Positions 44,853 through 53,836 of a stretch of DNA of 64,000 nucleotides are shown here, one piece after another. A program made the translations under genes and the position numbers. How positions within the stretch are numbered: position 1 is the stretch's first letter; each line of letters begins with the position of its first letter. The stretch lies in the NCBI GenBank assembly GCA_012960475.1, contig DUBE01000030.1, positions 1 through 64,000 on the forward strand, given 5' to 3'. The stretch is from Planctomycetota bacterium (lineage in GTDB: Bacteria > Planctomycetota > UBA1135 > GCA-002686595). Under the pieces are notes generated by a model. It was given only the letters and a program-made list of their open reading frames with translations, was not told where the DNA came from and ran no database searches.

Positions 44853-45884
44853 CTATGTGGAGTCCTGCATGATACCTGTCAGTTCCTCTTGAGGAGAACG
44901 GGTCATCAGGTCGGACACTGCTTGGCGTGGATCCTTGCCTTCAAAAAGGCAGGCGTGCACTTGTTTGGCGATAGGCATGGAGATGCCTTCGGTTTCAGCT
45001 TCAGGGCCGAAGAGGGCGCGGGTAGTCCAGACCCCTTCGGCTACCATGTGCATGCGCGCGAGCAGGTGATCGAGAGACTCACCCCCGCCAATGGCTTCCC
45101 CCACCGCGCGGTTGCGCGAATGCTCGGAAAAACAAGTGGTCATCAAGTCGCCGATACCCGCGAGGCCGAAGAACGTCTCGGGTTGTGCGCCGCGACGGTT
45201 GCCAAAGCGCGCGATCTCCACCACCCCACGGGTGATCAGAGCGGCCTTGGCGTTGTCCCCAAGGGCCAGACCATCGCAGATGCCCGCGCCAATGGCGATC
45301 ACGTTCTTGAGAGCCGCTGCGAACTCAGCGCCCAGGGGATCGCTGTTGGTGTAGACGCGCAGGGTCTCGCAGGACAAGACCTCCTGGACCTGCTCGGCTA
45401 CGCCGCTGTCGGTGGAACAGGCCACCAGGGAAGCGGGCAGACCGCGCGCGACTTCTTCCGCGTGACTGGGGCCTGTCAAGACGCACAAGGGTCGCTCACC
45501 CAGAACCTCTCCGATGATCTTGGTAGGCGGTTGGAAGGTCTCCACTTCAAGACCCTTGGATGCACTGACCACGGGCAGGGTGCCAGGCAACACATCTTCG
45601 AACTGCACCAGCACACTGCGCAGATGTTGGGTAGGGATGACAGAGATCACGAGTTCCGCGCCGGCCGCTGCTTGAGTGGGGTCTGCACTGAAGCGCAGGT
45701 TGTCTGGCAGGAGTACGCCGGGAAGATAGCGTTCATTGAGATGAGTCTCTGCAAGGATCGCTATCTGATCCGCGTCACGGCCCCAAAGACAGACATCGAG
45801 CCCCTTACGAGCCAAGACAAGTGCCAGGGTGGTACCCCAGGAACCATTGCCCAGGACGAGAATTGGAGGTTGCGCGTCACTCAT
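44853..45884 (-). CDS. gpsA: Glycerol-3-phosphate dehydrogenase [NAD(P)+]
   Basis: A 343-residue enzyme making sn-glycerol 3-phosphate from dihydroxyacetone phosphate for phospholipids. The N-terminal ILVLGNGSWGTTLA is the family's NAD(P) motif. VSASKGLE and LTGPSHAEEVARG follow. ALKNVIAIGAGICDGLALGDNAKAALITRG contains the catalytic Lys and the substrate-binding segment, and FFGLAGIGDLMTTC is the conserved C-terminal region. The start at 45884 matches family length. It overlaps plsY by 8 bp, so the two lipid genes are coupled. Cytosolic. Confidence 0.95.
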   Translation of the reverse strand: MSDAQPPILVLGNGSWGTTLALVLARKGLDVCLWGRDADQIAILAETHLNERYLPGVLLPDNLRFSADPTQAAAGAELVISVIPTQHLRSVLVQFEDVLPGTLPVVSASKGLEVETFQPPTKIIGEVLGERPLCVLTGPSHAEEVARGLPASLVACSTDSGVAEQVQEVLSCETLRVYTNSDPLGAEFAAALKNVIAIGAGICDGLALGDNAKAALITRGVVEIARFGNRRGAQPETFFGLAGIGDLMTTCFSEHSRNRAVGEAIGGGESLDHLLARMHMVAEGVWTTRALFGPEAETEGISMPIAKQVHACLFEGKDPRQAVSDLMTRSPQEELTGIMQDST

Positions 45885-46536
45885 TGGGAGCCTCGTGGAA
45901 ATCAGCAGGTTTGGGCTCAAAAGCCCTGGGCTCGCTTCCCTCAAGAATACGTCGCAAGTTGCCTCGGTGACGCCAGACGATCATCAACAGGAGGCCGAAC
46001 TGCACCAGGGTCGCGGACTGATCGAATCCGTGCCGAATACCTGAGCCGACCGCAAAGGCCGCCACCATGGCCAAAGATGCGAGGCCCACAAAGCGCGTGG
46101 TCAAGAGCACGAGCAGCCAGGCCCCAACGCCATAGACCAGCATCATGGGATCAATGGCCAGGATCCCGCCGACCATCGTCGCAACCCCCTTGCCTCCAAT
46201 GAAGCCCAGGTACACCGGATAGCAGTGACCGACCACGGCAGCACCGAAACAGTACGGCCCAAGATACTCTTGAGCACCATCCCTGAGCAGCACAACAACA
46301 GCCGCGCCCTTGAACACATCCAACGCAAAAGAAGTCAAGCCCACCGTTCGACCGGCGGCGCGAATTGTGTTGGTGGCCCCGATATTGCCGCTGCCCACCG
46401 TGCGCGGATCGACTCCCTTGAAGGCCTGGGAGAGAATCAGACCGAAGGGGATTGCTCCAAGCAGATACGACGCAAGAACCAGAGCCCAGGCAGGGACCGC
46501 GTCCAAGTCGATCAGGGCTAGGGGCGAGAGGGTCAT
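45877..46536 (-). CDS. plsY: Acyl-phosphate:glycerol-3-phosphate acyltransferase
   Basis: A 219-residue integral membrane enzyme that acylates glycerol 3-phosphate from acyl-phosphate, the first step of phospholipid synthesis. YLLGAIPFGLILSQ and VDPRTVGSGNIGATNT are the first conserved loop. FKGAAVVVL, HCYPVYLGFIGGKGVATMVG and VWRHRGNLRRILEG are the other PlsY motifs. The membrane helices are as expected. The start at 46536 puts the first helix at the correct place. It is followed immediately by gpsA, which supplies its substrate. TATGCT lies 9 nt before the ATG. Confidence 0.95.
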   Translation of the reverse strand: MTLSPLALIDLDAVPAWALVLASYLLGAIPFGLILSQAFKGVDPRTVGSGNIGATNTIRAAGRTVGLTSFALDVFKGAAVVVLLRDGAQEYLGPYCFGAAVVGHCYPVYLGFIGGKGVATMVGGILAIDPMMLVYGVGAWLLVLLTTRFVGLASLAMVAAFAVGSGIRHGFDQSATLVQFGLLLMIVWRHRGNLRRILEGSEPRAFEPKPADFHEAPNE

Positions 46537-46545
46537 GTTTGGGGG

Positions 46546-46551
46546 AGCATA
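46546..46551 (-). promoter_or_regulatory. -10-like TATGCT before plsY
   Basis: The hexamer ends 9 nt before the plsY ATG on the minus strand, giving a very short leader. Confidence 0.35.
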
Positions 46552-46672
46552 ACCTCTCCGAAGCTTCATTCAGCGAACCCAAGCTCTTTCTTTGGGTCCT
46601 CAACGCGGGTCCGCAGCCCTCAGGCGAGGGCAGGGAGAATGAACAGAGGAGAGCGAACGCCAAATTCCCCGG

Positions 46673-46678
46673 TACCAT
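46673..46678 (+). promoter_or_regulatory. -10-like TACCAT before the hydantoinase-A gene
   Basis: TACCAT ends 9 nt before ATG 46688. The same GGTACCAT word precedes the Rieske start. Confidence 0.35.
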
Positions 46679-46687
46679 GTCTCGCCC

Positions 46688-48697
46688 ATGAGCCTCACCC
46701 CCCCCACTCCGCGCGTCGGCGTCGACACCGGTGGCACATTCACCGACTTGGTGGTGGTCTGCGGAGACCGGCTTTGGGTAGAGAAGATCCTCTCCACCCC
46801 GAGCGCACCCGAGGAAGCGATTGTGGAGGGCCTGCAACTGCTCGATGCGGTGACTGACACGGAATTCGCTGAAGTAATCCACGGCAGTACTGTGGGTTTG
46901 AACGCGCTGCTGACCCGGGCCACAGGCCGCGTGGCCCTGGTGACCAACAAGGGATTCCGGGACCTGATCGAAATCCGACGCCAGGATCGACCGGACCTCT
47001 ATGCCTTGCACCCAAGCGTCCCCGAACCATTGGTCGCCCGGGCGGATCGGCACGAAGTCTCGCAGCGCAGTTGGCCGGACCTGAACGGACAACTGACTGA
47101 GATAAGCTCGCCCAGCAAATCCGAGCTCTCCATACTCGCGCGACGCATTCGACGCAGCGGAGTTGAGGGCGCGTGCGTTTGCCTCTTGCATGCCTACGGG
47201 GACAGCGCCATCGAAGAACAGGTGGCTGCTGCCCTGCGTCTGGAAGGGCTGTCGGTTACCAAATCCGCAGCGCTTCTGAATACACACCGAGAATATGAGC
47301 GCATGTCCACCGCGCTGATCAACGCCTGTCTGACGCCCGTCCTGGGGCGTTACATCGAGCGCTTGCGGACAGCACTGGGGCAACGACGACTGGCCCTCTT
47401 GCAGAGTTCCGGAGGCACCCTCTCGGCGGAACTCGCGGCCGAACAACCGGCGCGGGTTGTGCTCAGCGGACCGGCAGGAGGAGTCGTGGGCGCGGCGCGG
47501 GCGGCCGCGGAAGCAGGCCTCGATCAAGTGGTCACGTTGGACCTGGGCGGCACCAGCACAGATGTGGCTTTCCACGATCCTCAAGTCGGCCGAGCGGGGG
47601 CCACCACGGGATCATCGGTGGCGGGACATGCTCTCGCCCTGCCCGCTCTTGATGTGCACTGCATCGGTTGCGGCGGAGGGTCCCTGGTGCACCTGGACAG
47701 CACCGGGGTACTGCAGGTGGGGCCTCAAAGCGCGGGGGCGGATCCGGGACCGATTGCCTATGGATCCGGAAGCGAGCCAACCCTGACCGATGCGTTGGTG
47801 TTTGCCGGACGCATCGATGCGGGGCGTTTTCTGGGAGGTCAATTGGAGCTCGATCACGAGGGCGTCAGGCGCGCCTTTGAAAAACTGGGGGCTGAGCTTG
47901 ATGTGTCCCCAATGGAAGCGGCACGGGGTTCTCTACAGGTGGCCCAAGCCGCCATGCGCCGGGCTCTTTCGGTCATGACTATGCAACGGGGCAAGGATCC
48001 TGCGCTGATTTCGCTGGTGGCTTTTGGTGGCGGCGGCGGTTTGTTCGGCGTAGAGCTCGCGGCAGACCTGGGTATTCCCAAGGTGCTCGTACCCGCCCAT
48101 GCGGGAGTGCTCTCTGCCTGGGGCATGGTGCATGCGGACGCTACTCTCGACCTGGCGGAGACTGTGCTGGAACCCCTGGCGAAGTGGAGCAAGACCAGGC
48201 GGGCGAAGGCTTTCAAGAAACTCGAACAAGAGAGTTTGACCCAGCTTCTCGCCGCTGGACATCGCAGACGGGACTGCCGCTACGAGCGTGTCCTCGAACT
48301 GCGGTTTTGCGGCCAGTCCCATGAACTCGCTATCCCCGAGGGATCCGACCCTGGCCCGGAATTTCATGCCACCCACCAACGGCGTTATGGCTGGACACCC
48401 GAAGAGGCCGAAGTCGAGCTGGTGCATCTCGCCAGCCGCGCGGTGGTCCCCGGTCCAGCTCCCGACACGGGGCCGCAGCCAAGACGCCGCAAACTCAGCC
48501 GCCACGCGCATGTGGGCCTGCGAAAGGTGGACGGAGAGCGCAAGCGCGTACCAGTGCTCGACCGCGCCGAACTCAAACCCGGCATGCACTGGCCGGGACC
48601 GTCCCTGATAGAAGAAGCAACAACCACCACCTGGATTCCCCGTGGCTGGGAGGCGCGGGTGACCCGAGGAGGCCACATGCTGCTCAGTCGAGAATGA
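46688..48697 (+). CDS. Hydantoinase/oxoprolinase A-subunit family protein
   Basis: A 669-residue HyuA-type protein. VGVDTGGTFTDLVV is the N-terminal phosphate-1 motif of the ASKHA fold. HGSTVGLNALL and TNKGFRDLIEI follow. The central VTLDLGGTSTDVAF is the second phosphate motif, and GGGGGLFGVELAADLGI and the C-terminal domain (GPSLIEEATTTTWIPRGW) complete it. Members hydrolyse cyclic amides with ATP or act in acetone/acetophenone carboxylation, normally with a HyuB partner. No HyuB gene is adjacent here: a tRNA and thiD follow. The partner must lie elsewhere or be absent. Confidence 0.9.
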   Translation: MSLTPPTPRVGVDTGGTFTDLVVVCGDRLWVEKILSTPSAPEEAIVEGLQLLDAVTDTEFAEVIHGSTVGLNALLTRATGRVALVTNKGFRDLIEIRRQDRPDLYALHPSVPEPLVARADRHEVSQRSWPDLNGQLTEISSPSKSELSILARRIRRSGVEGACVCLLHAYGDSAIEEQVAAALRLEGLSVTKSAALLNTHREYERMSTALINACLTPVLGRYIERLRTALGQRRLALLQSSGGTLSAELAAEQPARVVLSGPAGGVVGAARAAAEAGLDQVVTLDLGGTSTDVAFHDPQVGRAGATTGSSVAGHALALPALDVHCIGCGGGSLVHLDSTGVLQVGPQSAGADPGPIAYGSGSEPTLTDALVFAGRIDAGRFLGGQLELDHEGVRRAFEKLGAELDVSPMEAARGSLQVAQAAMRRALSVMTMQRGKDPALISLVAFGGGGGLFGVELAADLGIPKVLVPAHAGVLSAWGMVHADATLDLAETVLEPLAKWSKTRRAKAFKKLEQESLTQLLAAGHRRRDCRYERVLELRFCGQSHELAIPEGSDPGPEFHATHQRRYGWTPEEAEVELVHLASRAVVPGPAPDTGPQPRRRKLSRHAHVGLRKVDGERKRVPVLDRAELKPGMHWPGPSLIEEATTTTWIPRGWEARVTRGGHMLLSRE

Positions 48698-48903
48698 CTT
48701 CGTCCATTCCAGGCATGTTGCTTACAGGGGCAACGGGGATTGCCGCAAGGACGCCAAGGAGGTGAGGAGCCGGATCGAGACTTGTCATCGAGCACTCAAC
48801 CAAGCGGTGCCCCGGCAGCTGTCTGGAACTTGTCCTTGTAACTCCCAAGCAGGATAAGCAAGACCAACGCCCCCAAGCCCAACCAGGAATAAAGCAGCGA
48901 GAA

Positions 48904-48978
48904 TGGAGCGGCTGAACGGATTTGAACCGTCGACATCAACCTTGGCAAGGTTGCGCTCTACCACTGAGCTACAGCCGC
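48904..48978 (-). tRNA. tRNA-Gly (anticodon GCC)
   Basis: A 75-nt cloverleaf with acceptor arm GCGGCTG/CAGCCGC, discriminator T and an encoded CCA. The anticodon stem CAACC/GGTTG encloses TTGCCAA, so the anticodon is GCC (48946-48944). The D arm is GCTCAGTGGTAGAGC. Confidence 0.96.
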
Positions 48979-48993
48979 CCACTTGGGCAGAGA

Positions 48994-49021
48994 ACTATAG
49001 CGCGGGCGGGGCGGGAGGCAA
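48994..49021 (-). promoter_or_regulatory. Promoter of tRNA-Gly, inside the end of thiD
   Basis: TTGCCT (49021-49016), a 16-bp spacer and TATAGT (48999-48994) lie 15 bp before the tRNA. The -10 box contains the thiD stop codon, so the promoter is embedded in that gene. Confidence 0.55.
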
Positions 49022-49792
49022 GTCAACCTCCCCACATCTTTTCACCAGCTGTCCAGCCACCCAAGCCCCTGCCCCACTTGCGGCATCTGCGAGTGACTGT
49101 CCGGAAGCCAGGAGTGCGGCGAGATGGGCCGCGTGACGGCACCCGGAGCCCCTCAAGGAACCCCTCACCCGAGCCCGGGGAAGCCAGATCGGCTCCTCCC
49201 CGGCAACCAGGACCAGATCCAACAGGGGATCCTCCGTCCCGTGGCCACCCTTGAGAATCACCGCCGCGGCACCCGCGGCTATCAACTCGTTTCCCGCCTT
49301 CAAACGACTGGAGGGATCCTGTACCAGTTCCTCTTCAGCAATCCCAACCAGCAAGGCGGCCTCTCTCAGGTTAGGACACAGAATCGGTCCCAACTCAAGG
49401 ACTTCCAGCACGGCCCCACGGCCCTCTTGCCCAAGGAACTCGTCACCCAAGGAAGAACTCAAGACCGGATCAAGCACCCAAGGCAGACCCGGCGCGTCGA
49501 AGCGCAGTTGAGCCAGAAGGTGCCACATTTCACGCACGTGCTCCGGCCCAGGCAACAACCCGCTCTTGAGGCAAGCCGGATTCTCCACGGCCACTGCAGC
49601 CAGGGCATCAAATCGCCAAGCTTCTGGGGCTCTCGCACCGAGTTCTACCAAGCCGCGCTCGTCCTGCACTGTGTTGGCAGTCACTGCCCCCGCAAACCGC
49701 GCCCCCGCCGCTTCCACCGCCTCACGATCCGCATCCAGCCCAGGCCCATTCTGAGCAACTCCTCCCACACATAGGACAAGGGGCGAGGTCAC
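48995..49792 (-). CDS. thiD: Hydroxymethylpyrimidine (phosphate) kinase
   Basis: A 265-residue ribokinase-like enzyme of thiamine synthesis, phosphorylating HMP and HMP-phosphate. GPGLDADREAVEAAGARFAGAVTANTVQ fits the ThiD N-terminus. LPWVLDPVLSSSLG, LCPNLREAALLVG and ILKGGHGTED are typical. The anion-hole region RGSLRGSGCRHAAHLAALLASG takes the place of hGTGCtlaAAIAa. This variation means another pyrimidine or sugar substrate is possible. It overlaps the DHH gene by 4 bp. The C-terminus carries the tRNA-Gly promoter. Confidence 0.8.
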   Translation of the reverse strand: MTSPLVLCVGGVAQNGPGLDADREAVEAAGARFAGAVTANTVQDERGLVELGARAPEAWRFDALAAVAVENPACLKSGLLPGPEHVREMWHLLAQLRFDAPGLPWVLDPVLSSSLGDEFLGQEGRGAVLEVLELGPILCPNLREAALLVGIAEEELVQDPSSRLKAGNELIAAGAAAVILKGGHGTEDPLLDLVLVAGEEPIWLPRARVRGSLRGSGCRHAAHLAALLASGQSLADAASGAGAWVAGQLVKRCGEVDLPPAPPAL

Positions 49793-50892
49793 GATGTGAG
49801 CAGGCGCCCTTCATCGGGAATGCCATCTTCCCCTTCGCTTCCCAGGAGGGCCAACGCATGTGTACGCAGATGGCGCTCGGTGGCGCGCACAGTGCTCTCT
49901 CCGTCATCGTCCAGATGAATGCGCCCGCCGGCAATGTGTCCGTGGCCCCCAAAAGAACCGCGACCATCAAGAACCCTTTGCATCAGAGGATAAGCCTGGC
50001 CAAAAGAGGGGTCAGTACGCAGGGAAAGCACGTACTCATCTCCATGCCCAGCGCCCACCAGGGCCCAAGAGCAACCCTCCATGCGCAAGAACAGGTCGGC
50101 CATCTCAGCCACCGACGCGGGATTCTCCACCTGGCCCATCAAGGCCAACACCAGCGGCCCATGCCGACGGGCGCAGCTGAGGGCTCGGGACAGCTCGCTG
50201 TAGTAGATCGAGGGTAGGGGTGGATGAGCGATCCGAGCAATCGCCCCGCGGTCGGCGTTCTTGAAGGTGTTCAAGTAAGCCGCCTCATCCTCCGGCGTGG
50301 CATTGCGCGAAAGGTCTGCCGTGTCGTAGCGCACGCCGCAGAACAGGGCACTCGCGGTGGTTTTGTCCGCCACCAGGCCCGCTTCTTCCAGATAGCCCTG
50401 GATCATCGAACTGGTAGCTCCAACCTTGAGGCGCACATCGGAATAGGCCACCGGAACCTCGGAGCCCGATTCTGCAGAAGGCGTCACATGGTGATCAAAC
50501 ACCGCCACCACCGGCAGATCCTCAGGCACTACCGTATGCCCGAACTCCGGCTGGGTGTCCACCAGCAACACACCAGCGAAACGCGAGTGATCGATGCTGT
50601 CATAGTCTTCCAATTCGAGCTCGAGTTCTTCCACCAGAGCGACATTCTCGGCCCGGTGAATTTCCCCCAGTGTTGCAACCACAGGCTCATAGCCGAGGCC
50701 TTCAACAAGCAACTGACGCAGACCTTCGCATGCTCCCAGTGCATCGGGGTCGGGACCCCGGTGGGTCAAGACCAAGAAGCGACCGCGAGCCTTCAGGTCA
50801 GCGGCTGCGCTGGCTTCGGCCAAGGCGGTCTTGAGTTGCTCCAGGCGCCCAGGGACGAGGTCGGGAGTGGAGGAGTTTGGTTCGGGGGACAT
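49789..50892 (-). CDS. DHH-family phosphoesterase (NrnA-like)
   Basis: A 367-residue DHH/DHHA1 protein. FLVLTHRGPDPDALGACEGL gives the first metal motif, VLLVDTQPEFGH the second, and VAVFDHHVTPS the DHH motif itself. The C-terminal DHHA1 domain has SFGGHGHIAGGRI, the GGH-x3-AGG substrate-binding signature. Such enzymes degrade nano-RNA, pAp or cyclic dinucleotide products in the cytosol. The start ATG at 50892 precedes a disordered Ser/Pro stretch. It overlaps thiD by 4 bp. A TATCCT hexamer lies 40 nt upstream. Confidence 0.9.
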   Translation of the reverse strand: MSPEPNSSTPDLVPGRLEQLKTALAEASAAADLKARGRFLVLTHRGPDPDALGACEGLRQLLVEGLGYEPVVATLGEIHRAENVALVEELELELEDYDSIDHSRFAGVLLVDTQPEFGHTVVPEDLPVVAVFDHHVTPSAESGSEVPVAYSDVRLKVGATSSMIQGYLEEAGLVADKTTASALFCGVRYDTADLSRNATPEDEAAYLNTFKNADRGAIARIAHPPLPSIYYSELSRALSCARRHGPLVLALMGQVENPASVAEMADLFLRMEGCSWALVGAGHGDEYVLSLRTDPSFGQAYPLMQRVLDGRGSFGGHGHIAGGRIHLDDDGESTVRATERHLRTHALALLGSEGEDGIPDEGRLLTS

Positions 50893-50943
50893 GGAGCAGG
50901 GCGGGTCTGAGACGCTGCCCCGAGGATACCCGGGTCCCGCCCC

Positions 50944-51870
50944 CTAGTACCCAGAACCCATCAAGTAGTTGACACAGGCCAGGATCTCCGCACGTCCATG
51001 AACAGAGTCCGCCTCGATCACACGCACCGCGGCCTCGGGCAGATAGCTGGCGACCAGCTTGAAATCCACCTCGCCCATGCCCGGGGGCAGGCCCTGTTCT
51101 TTGACCGTCGCATCGGTCAGGTGCACGCCGCGCAACTTACTGGCAAAGGCATCGAGCCAGGGAGCCTGACCCGGTAGACCTGCCATTTCGCGTGAGTGGA
51201 GACTGCCCGTGTCATGCCAGTAGCCCACATCCGAACGATCCAGATCATCGAGCACCCATCGCATGGCCTCGAAGTTGAGCAGGTCGTTGAATGTGAAGCC
51301 CGGCTCAAGGGCCAGCTTCAGTTCGGGGTAAGCCCGGCGCAGACCATGAAGGGAACGGCAGAAGGTCTCAATCTGCTTTTGGCCAAGTTCCTGCACGCGT
51401 CCTACCAGATTACGGATCTCTATCTGCACCGCATCCAGGTCATCGAGTTGCGCCTTTTCGAGGCGTGCGGAAAGTTCCCGAGCTTCCTGGGCCAGGGCCT
51501 CGTCTTCCACTGCGCAACCGCGCACAACCACGATCGGCGCGCCAAGTTGCTGGGCGATGCAGATGTGACGCCTGGTCAGATTGAGAGCCCGATCCCGCAG
51601 CTCCTCATCCTGGGATCCAAGGTAGCTTCCGCTGACTGCGTCCTTCTTGGGATAAAGGGCCCCGACCACCACGGATTCCGCTGTTATGCCGGTCTCCCGA
51701 TGGGCATCAAGCCATCCACTGAGCTCGGAGGGACTGTCCGAAATGCCGAGTTCCAGACGACGAAAGCCCATGGCCACCGCTGAAAATGCCTGATCCTCGA
51801 TGCGGCCCAAGCGCGGACCATAGCAAGCGGTGCTGAGCACCAGATCGTTAGGAATACCAGGTTGAGTCAC
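50944..51870 (-). CDS. Sugar phosphate isomerase/epimerase-like TIM-barrel protein
   Basis: About 308 residues with an AP-endonuclease-2/xylose-isomerase-like TIM barrel. LVLSTACYGPRLGRIEDQAFSAVAMGFRRLELGI is strand 1 to strand 2. APIVVVRGCAVED, LKLALEPGF (metal-ligand Glu), DVGYWHDTGSLHS (Asp/His), LRGVHLTDATVKEQGLPPGMGEVDF (His/Asp) and VRVIEADS (Glu) supply the expected metal site. The start is uncertain: GTG 51870 fits the domain edge, while TTG 51906 has a TAGCCC word 7 nt before it. The substrate is unknown. It is 51 bp from the DHH gene, in the same direction. Confidence 0.82.
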   Translation of the reverse strand: MTQPGIPNDLVLSTACYGPRLGRIEDQAFSAVAMGFRRLELGISDSPSELSGWLDAHRETGITAESVVVGALYPKKDAVSGSYLGSQDEELRDRALNLTRRHICIAQQLGAPIVVVRGCAVEDEALAQEARELSARLEKAQLDDLDAVQIEIRNLVGRVQELGQKQIETFCRSLHGLRRAYPELKLALEPGFTFNDLLNFEAMRWVLDDLDRSDVGYWHDTGSLHSREMAGLPGQAPWLDAFASKLRGVHLTDATVKEQGLPPGMGEVDFKLVASYLPEAAVRVIEADSVHGRAEILACVNYLMGSGY

Positions 51871-52228
51871 GATACATACAGGAGGAGAGTTGCGCCTTGC
51901 CCGCAAACAAACGGGGCTAGCACAGGAAAGGTACCTCCCTGATCAACAGGGGAGCCCTGGACCCGTAGGACGCACTCGACGCCGCGGAAGTTCGCACCAT
52001 TGTGGGGCAATGGTGATTCAGGCTGGGAGCCCTGAGGAGCAGTCTGAGTCCATGCACGGAAGCCCTGGGACAGCGATTCCCTGGGTGGAAGCCTCCGCAC
52101 CAGCAGCCCGGGAAACAGGCAACCGCAGACCCGCCCCTCCACCTGGACCGCAGAGACACAGGCCCGGGTCTCAATCAAGGGTCAGCGCTGCCGTTCGACC
52201 ACGGGAGCCCTCGGCCAACTCAGCGCTC
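51871..52228. other. 358-bp stretch without a convincing gene
   Basis: A short frame on the minus strand has no recognisable content and poor codon pattern. A perfect inverted repeat CACCATTG-TGGGG-CAATGGTG lies at 51995-52015 and may end transcription from purB or upstream RNA. Nothing else is seen. Confidence 0.5.
51995..52015. repeat. Perfect 8-bp inverted repeat
   Basis: CACCATTG and CAATGGTG flank a 5-nt loop. It lacks a T-tract on both strands. It lies about 210 bp beyond the purB stop and could be a Rho-assisted terminator, a protein-binding dyad, or chance. Confidence 0.4.
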
Positions 52229-53662
52229 CTAGACCCGCACTTCTGCCCGAACCGTGGGCACCTCTGCCCAGAGCTCAAGCAGGGGGTCGACTTCTTCGGC
52301 GATGAACTCTGCCACCTGCTCGGAGGCCCGACCAACAAAGCGCGACCCATCGAGCAACTCATCCAATCGGCCTGCGACCGCAGCAAAGGCAGGGTCATGG
52401 CTGATGCGATCGCGCAGATCAGATTCCCCGCCCGCCTTGATTTCAGCGGCAGCGGCGTGTGAGTGGGTACGGATGCGTTCGTGCAGGTCCTGACGATCAC
52501 CGCCAGCGCGCACGGCCTCCATCATCAGAGACTCGGTGGCCAAGAACGGGAGTTCGGCATCGAGATTACGTTTGATGACAGCCGGGTAGACCACCAGCCC
52601 GGAGGACACATCGAGATACAGATTCAAGACCGCGTCCGTCGCCAGAAAGGACTCGGCCAGGGCCAGGCGTCGATTCGCAGAGTCATCCAGTGTGCGTTCC
52701 AGCCACTGGTTCGCGGCGGTGTGTGCCATGTTGCCCAGGCTCTCGATCACAATGCGCGAGAGAGCACAAATGCGCTCCGAACGCATGGGGTTACGCTTCC
52801 AGGGCATGGCGGAAGATCCGATTTGTTTGCTCCCGAAAGGCTCTTCGATCTCTCGACGGTTGGCCAGCAATCGGATGTCAGTGGCAAACTTGTGAGCCGA
52901 TTGAGCAATGGAAGAAAGCACCTGGGACACGCGGAAATCGAGTTTGCGCGGATAGGTTTGACCGGTCACGCCAAAAGTGCTCTCAAAGCCCATGCGCTCG
53001 GTGACCATGCGATCGAGCAGGCGTACCTTCTCGTGGTCCCCATCGAACAGATCCAAGAACGAAGCCTGGGTCCCGGTGGTGCCCTTTACGCCGCGGAAAC
53101 GAATCGCCTTCTCGGCGTACTCCAGATCGGCCAGATCCTGCAAGAGATCCTGCAACCAGAGACAGGCGCGCTTGCCCACTGTCGTGGCCTGGGCAGGCTG
53201 GAAGTGGGTGAAGCCCAGGGTCGGCAACGCCTTGTGCTCAATAGCAAAGGTTTTGAGGTTCTCTACAACCCCCAGCAGCTGCCCCCGGATCAAGCGCAGG
53301 CCATCGCGCATGACGATCAAGTCCGTGTTGTCCCCCACGAAACAGGAGGTAGCGCCCAGGTGCAGAATCGGGCGCGCCTTGGGGCAAACATCTCCCCAGG
53401 CATGCACATGGGCCATCACATCGTGACGGAGTTCCTGCTCGTAGCTGGCGGCAAGCTTGAGGTCCAGGGGCTCGAAGTTGTCGCGCATTTCCGCCACCTG
53501 CTCATCACTGATGGGCAGGCCGAGTTCCTTCTCAGACTCCGCCAGGGCAATCCACAACTTGCGCCAGGTGAGAAATTTCTTTTCGTCCGAAAAAACCTGA
53601 CGCATGGCCGCGCTGGCATAGCGAGTCGACAGAGGGCTCGTGTAGGACTGGGAATTGCTCAT
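52229..53662 (-). CDS. purB: Adenylosuccinate lyase
   Basis: A 477-residue member of the fumarase/aspartase superfamily that releases fumarate in two steps of purine synthesis. SPLSTRYASAAMRQVFSDEKKFLTWRKLWIALAESE opens like the long, eukaryote-like PurB group. HDVMAHVHAWG carries the His of the first catalytic region and TSCFVGDNTDL follows. GFTHFQPAQATTVGKR supplies the acid/base His. GSSAMPWKRNPMRSE is the signature loop with the catalytic Ser. The start ATG at 53662 has TAGAAT 12 nt upstream. Cytosolic tetramer by family knowledge. Confidence 0.96.
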   Translation of the reverse strand: MSNSQSYTSPLSTRYASAAMRQVFSDEKKFLTWRKLWIALAESEKELGLPISDEQVAEMRDNFEPLDLKLAASYEQELRHDVMAHVHAWGDVCPKARPILHLGATSCFVGDNTDLIVMRDGLRLIRGQLLGVVENLKTFAIEHKALPTLGFTHFQPAQATTVGKRACLWLQDLLQDLADLEYAEKAIRFRGVKGTTGTQASFLDLFDGDHEKVRLLDRMVTERMGFESTFGVTGQTYPRKLDFRVSQVLSSIAQSAHKFATDIRLLANRREIEEPFGSKQIGSSAMPWKRNPMRSERICALSRIVIESLGNMAHTAANQWLERTLDDSANRRLALAESFLATDAVLNLYLDVSSGLVVYPAVIKRNLDAELPFLATESLMMEAVRAGGDRQDLHERIRTHSHAAAAEIKAGGESDLRDRISHDPAFAAVAGRLDELLDGSRFVGRASEQVAEFIAEEVDPLLELWAEVPTVRAEVRV

Positions 53663-53674
53663 GGCGCAACACTC

Positions 53675-53680
53675 ATTCTA
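53675..53680 (-). promoter_or_regulatory. -10 box (TAGAAT) of purB
   Basis: TAGAAT reads on the minus strand, 12 nt before the ATG, giving a leader of about 6 nt. No -35 consensus was found. Confidence 0.45.
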
Positions 53681-53836
53681 GCCACAATCGAGGGCCTTGC
53701 CCCCAGAAGACCTGCTTGACCAGGGCCCCGTACAGAACGAGGCCCATCCAATGATCCCAAGCGCGCAGGGAGCACGCTCTTTTCATGCAGACCTGAATGC
53801 GAAACCCACACTCACCCCCGGGCCAGCGGGCACAAG

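Noticed and set aside
44541-47584. Long open frames opposite gpsA/plsY (44541-46202 plus strand) and across plsY/hyuA (46151-47584 minus strand)
   Set aside because: Both oppose securely identified genes and show no motifs.
51867-52178. Short minus-strand frame in the gap after purB
   Set aside because: No domain, no plausible start signal and Cys/Arg-rich random-like composition.
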